Assembly: GCA_002256345.1 (NCBI GenBank)
Contig: NKIY01000001.1
Location: 1,056,507 to 1,120,506, forward strand
DNA length: 64,000 bases
From: Bradyrhizobiaceae bacterium PARB1
Lineage (GTDB): Bacteria; Pseudomonadota; Alphaproteobacteria; Rhizobiales; Xanthobacteraceae
Reading direction: 5' to 3'
Both the position numbers and the translations under genes were made by a program. Shown piece after piece: positions 61,944-64,000 of the stretch (positions are counted from its first letter, which is position 1; each line of letters starts with the position of its first letter). The notes below the pieces were generated by a model. It saw only the letters and a list, made by a program, of their open reading frames with translations. It made no database searches and was not told the DNA's origin.

Positions 61944-62828
61944 ATGACGACTGCCATTGGATTCATCGGTCTTGGTGTAATGGGCGAGCCGATGTGCCGC
62001 AATCTGGCGAAGAAGTCGGGCGTGCCCGTCTATGGTTTCGATCGTGCCGACGCGCCGCTCGAGCGCCTCGCTGAAGCCGGCGTCAAGCGCGCCGCAACGC
62101 TGGCTGAACTGGCCAAGACCTGTGACGTGATTTTTATGGCGCTGCCGAGCGGCAAGCATGTCCAAGCCGTCTGCGAGGGTGATGACGGCTTGCTGGCGCA
62201 TGCCGATGCACGCCACACCATCGTCGATCTCGGCACCTCGCCGGTGGAAGCGAGTCGCGACCTCGCAAAGAAATTTGCCGCCAAGGGCGCGCAATATGCA
62301 GACGCGCCAATCGCGCGCACGCGTCAGGCTGCCGAGGACGGCACGCTCAGCGTCATGGTCGGCGCGTCCGCCGCCAACTACGCGAAGCTGCAGCCGCTGA
62401 TCGCCACTTTCGCTTCCGACATCACCCATTGCGGCGATATCGGCGCAGGCCAGGTGGTCAAGATCCTGAACAATATGGTGCTGATGGAAACCGTCGTCGC
62501 GCTGAGCGAAGCGCTGGAGACGGCGAAGCGCGCCGGCCTTGATCCGAAAGTGGTGTTCGAAACCCTCGCCAAGGGCTCGGCCGACAGCTTCGCGTTGCGC
62601 AATCACGGTATGAAGGCGATGCTGCCGGGTACGTTCCCGGAGCGCGCTTTCTCCACCGAATATGCCCGCAAGGACATCTCTTACGCGCTCGATCTCGCGA
62701 AGTCGGTGAACATCCAGCTGCAGGGCGCCGAGCTTGCCGACAAGGTTCTCGGCCAGGCGATTGACGCCGGTGACGGCGATCTCTACTGGCCGGTGATCGC
62801 CCGCGTCCTTGAGAAATCCCGCACCTGA
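61944..62828 (+). CDS. 3-hydroxyisobutyrate-dehydrogenase-family oxidoreductase
   Basis: A 294-residue NAD(P)-dependent beta-hydroxyacid dehydrogenase. N-terminal Rossmann motif IGFIGLGVMGEPMCRNL, then VIFMALPSGKHVQAV, APIARTRQAAEDGTLSVMVG (substrate loop, where most members have APVSGG) and the catalytic Lys in GQVVKILNNMV. ATG 61944 follows aaggaaag. The altered substrate loop makes the precise substrate uncertain. It belongs to the plus-strand catabolic run controlled by the next gene. Confidence 0.87.
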   Translation: MTTAIGFIGLGVMGEPMCRNLAKKSGVPVYGFDRADAPLERLAEAGVKRAATLAELAKTCDVIFMALPSGKHVQAVCEGDDGLLAHADARHTIVDLGTSPVEASRDLAKKFAAKGAQYADAPIARTRQAAEDGTLSVMVGASAANYAKLQPLIATFASDITHCGDIGAGQVVKILNNMVLMETVVALSEALETAKRAGLDPKVVFETLAKGSADSFALRNHGMKAMLPGTFPERAFSTEYARKDISYALDLAKSVNIQLQGAELADKVLGQAIDAGDGDLYWPVIARVLEKSRT

Positions 62829-62838
62829 TCGGACCACG

Positions 62839-63588
62839 ATGAATAAGCCTGCAACGAAACCCAAGGCCGATTTGCCTGCCCGTGAGGGCGGCGAGGGCGT
62901 TGCCGCCGTGGAGCGGGCGCTGTCCATCGTCGCTGCGCTGGAGAATGCCGACAAGCCGATGACGCTGGCCGAGCTCGCCGTGCGCACCGGCTTTTACAAG
63001 AGCACGATCCTGCGTCTGCTCTCGTCACTGATCCCGACCGGCTATGTCACCCGACTGCCGGACGGGACCTATGATCTCGGCCCCACCGCGTTCCGTCTCG
63101 GCGTCGCCTTCACCCGCAAGAATGCGCTCGGCCACCATGTGATGCCGGCGCTGCAGGAGCTGGTGGATCGCGGCACCGAAAGCGCGTCCTTCCATGTGCG
63201 GCAGGACGCCGACAACCGCGTCTGTCTCTATCGCGTCAATTCGCGTCATGCGACGCTGGACCGCGTCGAGGCCGGCCACAGTTACGCGCTGCTGCGTGGT
63301 GCTGCTGGTCACATCATCCTTGCTTACGACGCGGCCAAAGGCGAGCGCTACGATGTCATTCGTGCCCGCGGCAACGATGTCTCGCTTGGCGAGCGCGATC
63401 CGAGCTGTGCGGCGGTGGCGGCGCCGGTGTTTGGCCCGCGCGGCATGCTGGTCGGCGTCATCTCGCTATCCGGCCCGCGCGAACGGTTTGGCGAGGCCGA
63501 AATCGCGCAGATGAAAAGCACACTCGGTCCGATCGCGCAGAAGTTGACGCAAAATCTCGGCGGCGAATGGCCGGAATTTCAATCTTGA
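62839..63588 (+). CDS. IclR-family regulator
   Basis: A 249-residue regulator. N-terminal winged helix: AAVERALSIVAALENADKPM, LAELAVRTGFYKSTILRLLS, TGYVTRLPDGTYDLGPT; the C-terminal IclR effector domain includes YRVNSRHATLDRVEAG and DPSCAAVAAPVF. ATG 62839 lies 10 bp after the previous stop. It probably controls the surrounding catabolic genes in response to a small acid. Confidence 0.9.
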   Translation: MNKPATKPKADLPAREGGEGVAAVERALSIVAALENADKPMTLAELAVRTGFYKSTILRLLSSLIPTGYVTRLPDGTYDLGPTAFRLGVAFTRKNALGHHVMPALQELVDRGTESASFHVRQDADNRVCLYRVNSRHATLDRVEAGHSYALLRGAAGHIILAYDAAKGERYDVIRARGNDVSLGERDPSCAAVAAPVFGPRGMLVGVISLSGPRERFGEAEIAQMKSTLGPIAQKLTQNLGGEWPEFQS

Positions 63589-63605
63589 GAAAGATGTTCT
63601 GATCG

Positions 63606-64000
63606 ATGGCCACGTCCTCATCCATGCCCGATGTCCTCGTCATCGGTGGCGGCAATGCAGCTCTGTGCTCGGCGCTGATGGCGCGGGAGGCCGGTGCATC
63701 GGTATTGATGCTGGAAGCCGCGCCAAAGGAATGGCGCGGCGGCAATTCCATGCATGTGCGCAATCTGCGCTGCATGCATGATGAGCCGCAGGATGTGCTG
63801 GTCGAAGCCTATCCGGAAGAAGAGTTCTGGCAGGATCTGCTCAAGGTCACCGGCGGCATCACCAATGAGCCCTTGGCGCGCATGGTGATCCGGCATTCCT
63901 CGCGCTGCCGGCCATGGATGCGGAAACACGGCGTGCATTTCCAGCCGCCTTTGTCCGGCGCGCTGCATGTGGCGCGCACCAACGCCTTCTTCATGGGCGG
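63606..64000 (+). CDS. tcuA: FAD-dependent tricarballylate dehydrogenase-like protein, start only
   Basis: The first 131 residues of a flavoprotein that runs past the window end. Dinucleotide-binding motif PDVLVIGGGNAALCSALMAR is followed by LMLEAAPKEWRGGNSMHVRNLRCMH, the pattern of TcuA and related FAD_binding_2 dehydrogenases. TcuA oxidises tricarballylate to cis-aconitate; related proteins act on other acids. A tricarboxylate-type receptor lies 5 kb upstream in the same run, consistent with acid catabolism. Confidence 0.75.
   Translation, partial: MATSSSMPDVLVIGGGNAALCSALMAREAGASVLMLEAAPKEWRGGNSMHVRNLRCMHDEPQDVLVEAYPEEEFWQDLLKVTGGITNEPLARMVIRHSSRCRPWMRKHGVHFQPPLSGALHVARTNAFFMG

Overview
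The window reads as chromosomal DNA of an alphaproteobacterium, most likely of the Bradyrhizobium / Rhodopseudomonas / Afipia group (Nitrobacteraceae). This is inferred from the high GC and strong GC3 of most genes, the abundance of ABC-type and tripartite solute receptors, H-NS-like proteins with a TWSGRG core, cox-type molybdenum hydroxylase genes, and a 'ctctcccc...ggggagag' palindromic repeat of the kind scattered through these genomes. No tRNA, rRNA, CRISPR array, transposase or integrase was seen.

Layout. (1) 1-11,100 is a lower-GC, loosely packed accessory or cell-surface region. It holds the end of a type I secretion adaptor (HlyD), a metallophosphoesterase, a hexapeptide-repeat acetyltransferase, two divergent H-NS paralogs around an AT-rich gap, and a small twin-arginine-like peptide divergent from a PqqD-HprK-like fusion kinase and an NTP_transf_5 nucleotidyltransferase. 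Two dTDP-rhamnose genes (rfbC, rfbD) and two small paralogous proteins follow. (2) 11,100-22,450 is a plus-strand block: isochorismatase-like hydrolase, XapX, a large amidohydrolase, DoxX, MFS exporter, secreted VOC protein and AlgE-like porin. A three-gene signalling set (HisKA_2 kinase, receiver-kinase hybrid, FixJ-like regulator) and an AraC regulator follow. (3) 22,600-32,800 is a nitrogen-scavenging locus: allophanate hydrolase (minus) divergent from a dipeptide-type ABC transporter, AtzG/AtzE/AtzH-like enzymes and a GntR regulator. A canonical sigma-54 promoter precedes the transporter. (4) 32,800-45,630 is a second GntR regulator divergent from another dipeptide-type ABC transporter, an acyl-CoA ligase, a single-chain biotin-dependent acyl-CoA carboxylase and a MaoC-like protein. 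(5) 45,640-55,300 is a TetR regulator divergent from a CoxM/CoxS/CoxL-type hydroxylase, a complete Liv-type ABC transporter and CoxG. (6) 55,370-64,000 contains LysR, a small hypothetical protein, a succinate-semialdehyde-type dehydrogenase, orphan tripartite and Liv-type receptors, an SCP2-like protein, an alpha/beta hydrolase, a 3-hydroxyisobutyrate-dehydrogenase-like enzyme, an IclR regulator and the start of a TcuA-like flavoprotein.

Working together. Regions 3-6 look like adjacent catabolic modules, each with a local regulator, a high-affinity uptake system and its own enzymes. The biochemistry points to uptake and hydrolysis of N-carboxyurea-type compounds in region 3, CoA activation and carboxylation of an organic acid in region 4, and Mo-dependent hydroxylation of an imported (possibly heteroaromatic) compound in region 5. 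Actual substrates cannot be read from sequence.

The best candidate for an undescribed system is the peptide / PqqD-HprK / nucleotidyltransferase set at 5,377-7,975, which resembles a RiPP-like peptide-modification module. Other notable items are an in-frame palindromic repeat inside the fused ABC ATPase, a pair of TetR operators, a GntR palindrome, the sigma-54 promoter and two small paralogous proteins.
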